Of a stretch of 64,000 nucleotides of DNA, positions 61,198-64,000 are shown piece by piece. The DNA is from Chloroflexota bacterium (GTDB taxonomy: Bacteria; Chloroflexota; Limnocylindria; Limnocylindrales; CSP1-4): positions 48,317 to 112,316 of the forward strand of contig JAJYGH010000081.1 of the NCBI GenBank assembly GCA_021785175.1, given 5' to 3'. Under the pieces are notes generated by a model that did not search any database, was not told where the DNA came from, and saw nothing but the letters and a program-made list of their open reading frames with translations. Position 1 is the first letter of the stretch; each line of letters begins with the position of its first letter. A program made the translations under genes and the position numbers.

Positions 61198-62601
61198 ATG
61201 ACGGCCACCCGTGAGCTGGTCGACAACGACCGCTCGAAGTTCGACTTCAAGGACGAGATCGTCTATCTCGCCGAGACGAAGCGCGGCCTGACCCGGGACA
61301 CGGTCGAGGAGATCAGCGCCTTCAAGAGCGAGCCCGACTGGATGCTGCAGTTCCGGCTGCGCGCCTACGAGCACTTCCTGAAGCGGCCGATGCCGAAGTG
61401 GGGCGGGGACCTCTCGCGGATCGACTTCGCGAAGATGATGTACTACCGCAAGCCGTCCGAGCGCGAGGAGAAGTCCTGGGACGACGTCCCGGAGCAGATC
61501 AAGGCCACGTTCGAGAAGCTCGGAATCCCGGAGGCGGAGCGCAAGTTCCTTGCCGGCGTGGGGGCCCAGTACGACTCGGAAGTCGTGTACCACTCGGTAC
61601 GGGAAGAGCTGTCCAAGCTCGGCGTGGTCTTCATGGGAACCGACCAGGCGCTCATCGAGTACCCGGAGATCTTCCGCAGGTACTTCGGGACCGTCGTCCC
61701 GCCCGAGGACAACAAGTTCGCGGCCCTCAACAGCGCCGTCTGGTCGGGCGGGTCGTTCGTCTACGTCCCGAAGGGTGTCGAGGTGCCGCTCCCGCTGCAG
61801 GCCTACTTCCGCATCAACGGCGAGAACACGGGCCAGTTCGAGCGCACGCTGATCGTCGTGGACGAGGGCGCCAAGGTCCACTACATCGAGGGCTGCACCG
61901 CCCCGATCTACGCGACCGACTCGCTCCATGCGGCCGTGGTCGAGGTCGTCGCCCTGCCCGGATCCAAGGTCCGCTACACGACGATCCAGAACTGGTCGAA
62001 CGACGTCTACAACCTCGTCACGAAGCGGGCGCACGCGCACGAGCACGCGACCGTCGAGTGGATCGACGCGAACACGGGCTCCCAGCTGACGATGAAGTAC
62101 CCGTCGATCTACCTGCGCGGACGGGGCGCGTCGGCGGACATCATCTCGGTCGCCGTGGCCGGCAAGGGGCAGCACCAGGACACCGGCGCGAAGGCCATCC
62201 ACCTCGCCCCGGACACGCGCAGCCGCATCGTCAGCAAGTCGGTCTCGAAGGACGGCGGCCGCGCGACGTACCGGGGCAACGTCCGGGTGGCGCCCGGCGC
62301 CACGAACGCGGTCACGAGCGTCCGGTGCGATGCCCTGATGCTCGACGACCAGAGCCGCAGCGACACGTACCCGTACATCGACATCCAGGAAGACGACACC
62401 ACGATGTCGCACGAGGCGACGGTCGGGAAGATCAGCCAGGACCAGGTGTTCTACCTGATGAGCCGGGGGCTGTCCGAGAACGAGGCGCAGAACCTCATCG
62501 TGCAGGGCTTCCTCGAGGTGTTCACGAAGGAGCTCCCGATGGAGTACGCGATCGAGTTCAACCGGCTCGTCCGGCTCGAGATGGACAACGCGATCGGATG
62601 A
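61198..62601 (+). CDS. sufB: Fe-S cluster assembly protein SufB
   Basis: YYRKPSEREEKSWDDVPEQIKATFEKLGIPEAERKFLAGVGAQYDSEVVYHS, VYVPKGVEVPLPLQAYFRIN, GFLEVFTKELPMEYAIEFNRLV. Confidence 0.96.
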   Translation: MTATRELVDNDRSKFDFKDEIVYLAETKRGLTRDTVEEISAFKSEPDWMLQFRLRAYEHFLKRPMPKWGGDLSRIDFAKMMYYRKPSEREEKSWDDVPEQIKATFEKLGIPEAERKFLAGVGAQYDSEVVYHSVREELSKLGVVFMGTDQALIEYPEIFRRYFGTVVPPEDNKFAALNSAVWSGGSFVYVPKGVEVPLPLQAYFRINGENTGQFERTLIVVDEGAKVHYIEGCTAPIYATDSLHAAVVEVVALPGSKVRYTTIQNWSNDVYNLVTKRAHAHEHATVEWIDANTGSQLTMKYPSIYLRGRGASADIISVAVAGKGQHQDTGAKAIHLAPDTRSRIVSKSVSKDGGRATYRGNVRVAPGATNAVTSVRCDALMLDDQSRSDTYPYIDIQEDDTTMSHEATVGKISQDQVFYLMSRGLSENEAQNLIVQGFLEVFTKELPMEYAIEFNRLVRLEMDNAIG

Positions 62602-63974
62602 CGCTCACGGCGCCCGCCGGCAGCGATGCCGGCGTCTCCACCGACACAGGACCTCTGCTCGGGCTCGGCGCCGCGCCGTCCCCGATCGACCTCTCGCATG
62701 ATCTGGGTGAGCCCGGCTGGCTGACGGACGACCGTCGCGCGGCCGAGGTGCTCGCGCGACAGCTTCCCGCGGAGACGAACCCGCTGTTCAGCTCGTACGT
62801 CGACCTGCGGCCCGTCCGGTTCGCCGACCTGCGCGCGTACGAGCGCGCGGGCGAGGCTCCGGACCTGTCCACGGCGGTGCCCGACGGCGCGTCCGCGCTG
62901 CTCGAGGTTTCCGGAGACCGGATCGTCGCCCGCGGCGTCTCGCCGGAGGCGGCGGCCCGCGGGGTGATCGTCGACACGTTCGAGCACGTCCTCCGCCAGG
63001 ATCCCGGACTGCTGCGGGACCTGCTCCAGGGCGGCGCCACGCTGCCCTCCGACGACCGGTTCGGCCAGGTCGCCCGAGCGTTGTTCTCCGTCGGCATCCT
63101 CGTGCACGTTCCCGACGGCGTCGACCTCGCGGAGCCGATCGTCGTCCGCTGGGTGCAGGGCGACCCCGGGCGGGCGCTGATCGGCCGGACGCTGATCTCG
63201 CTCGGGCGCGACGCGCACGCGCGCGTGCTCGACGAGCAGCTCGGGCGCCCAGACGTCGCGGGCGGCGGGTCGGAGGCGCAGGCGGCCCAGACGCTCTGGA
63301 TGGGCACGACCGAGGTCGTGCTGGGTCCGGGCGCGACGCTGGATGTGGCCGGCAACGAGGACTTCGGCGAGAATGCTGCGTCGTTCGTCACGCGCCACGC
63401 GTCGGTCGGCGAGTCGGCCGGGCTCACGTGGGCGCTTGCGGTCGTCGGCGGAGGGTTCGTCAAGAGCCGCACCGACAATGACCTCGTCGGCCGAGGGGGC
63501 AGCGTGCAGCAGGCCGAGATCGCGTTCGGCGGCGGCGTGCAGCGCTTCGACCTGACGAGTTACACGCGCCACCTCGCGCCGGACACGAGCGGCGACCTGC
63601 TCAGCAAGGGGATCTTCCAGGGCTCGAGCCGCGGCTACTTCAAGGGGCTGATCCGCATCGCACGCGCCGCCAACGGGACGGACAGCTTCCTCGGCGAGTT
63701 CTCGATGCTGCTCTCGAAGAAGGCCCGTTCGGTGACGATCCCTTCGCTCGAGATCGACCAGCCCGATGTGCGGCGGGCCAGCCACTCGAGCAGCGTCGGT
63801 CCCATCGACGAGACCCAGATCTTCTACCTGATGAGCCGTGGCATCTCCCGCGACCTCGCTCGCAAGTTCATCGTGCTCGGGTTCCTCGAGCCGGTCGTCG
63901 CGCGGATCCCGCTGCCGGCCGCCCAGGACCGGCTGCGCGACCTGCTCGACCGGAAGTGGATTCCGGGCCCGTGA
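62598..63974 (+). CDS. sufD: Fe-S cluster assembly protein SufD
   Basis: VKSRTDNDLVGRGGSVQQAEIAFGGGVQRFDLTSYTRHLAPDTSGDLLSKGIFQGSSRGYFKGLIRIA; ATGA overlap with sufB. Confidence 0.93.
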   Translation: MTLTAPAGSDAGVSTDTGPLLGLGAAPSPIDLSHDLGEPGWLTDDRRAAEVLARQLPAETNPLFSSYVDLRPVRFADLRAYERAGEAPDLSTAVPDGASALLEVSGDRIVARGVSPEAAARGVIVDTFEHVLRQDPGLLRDLLQGGATLPSDDRFGQVARALFSVGILVHVPDGVDLAEPIVVRWVQGDPGRALIGRTLISLGRDAHARVLDEQLGRPDVAGGGSEAQAAQTLWMGTTEVVLGPGATLDVAGNEDFGENAASFVTRHASVGESAGLTWALAVVGGGFVKSRTDNDLVGRGGSVQQAEIAFGGGVQRFDLTSYTRHLAPDTSGDLLSKGIFQGSSRGYFKGLIRIARAANGTDSFLGEFSMLLSKKARSVTIPSLEIDQPDVRRASHSSSVGPIDETQIFYLMSRGISRDLARKFIVLGFLEPVVARIPLPAAQDRLRDLLDRKWIPGP

Positions 63975-64000
63975 CGGACGACGCGGACGACGAGGGCGCG
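63971..64000 (+). CDS. start of a further suf-operon gene (partial, right edge)
   Basis: GTG at 63971 overlaps sufD stop (GTGA); only 10 codons visible. Confidence 0.35.
   Translation, partial: MTDDADDEGA

Overview
High-GC bacterial chromosomal window with about 48 credible protein genes. Lineage is not determinable from the window alone; the gene content (fused kgd-type SucA, suf operon, F420-type oxidoreductase fragment) fits a Chloroflexota or Actinomycetota-like genome, which is inference. The standout is a compact, apparently complete selenocysteine (Sec) island at about 34.8-45.2 kb: tRNA-Sec (anticodon TCA), selA, selB, and a three-subunit formate dehydrogenase whose catalytic subunit is split in the ORF track by an in-frame TGA. 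That TGA is followed, at the E. coli fdhF spacing, by a SECIS-like hairpin with a GGTCT apical loop. selD is divergent next to tRNA-Sec, and fdhD lies about 20 kb away. Other modules: methylthioadenosine phosphorylase plus rhodanese, AraC regulator divergent from an OYE-family flavin oxidoreductase, paired Gfo/Idh/MocA oxidoreductases, E2-E1 fused 2-oxoglutarate dehydrogenase, GGDEF/HD-GYP protein, AzlCD, a xanthine-dehydrogenase-type hydroxylase, a leucine catabolism (acyl-CoA dehydrogenase, HMG-CoA lyase, MCC alpha and beta) cluster, and sufBD at the right edge. I also see probable gene remnants (HipA-like kinase N-terminus, SAF-like fragment, truncated LLM oxidoreductase), several short repeats and a plausible sufB promoter. 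No CRISPR array, rRNA or transposase was seen.
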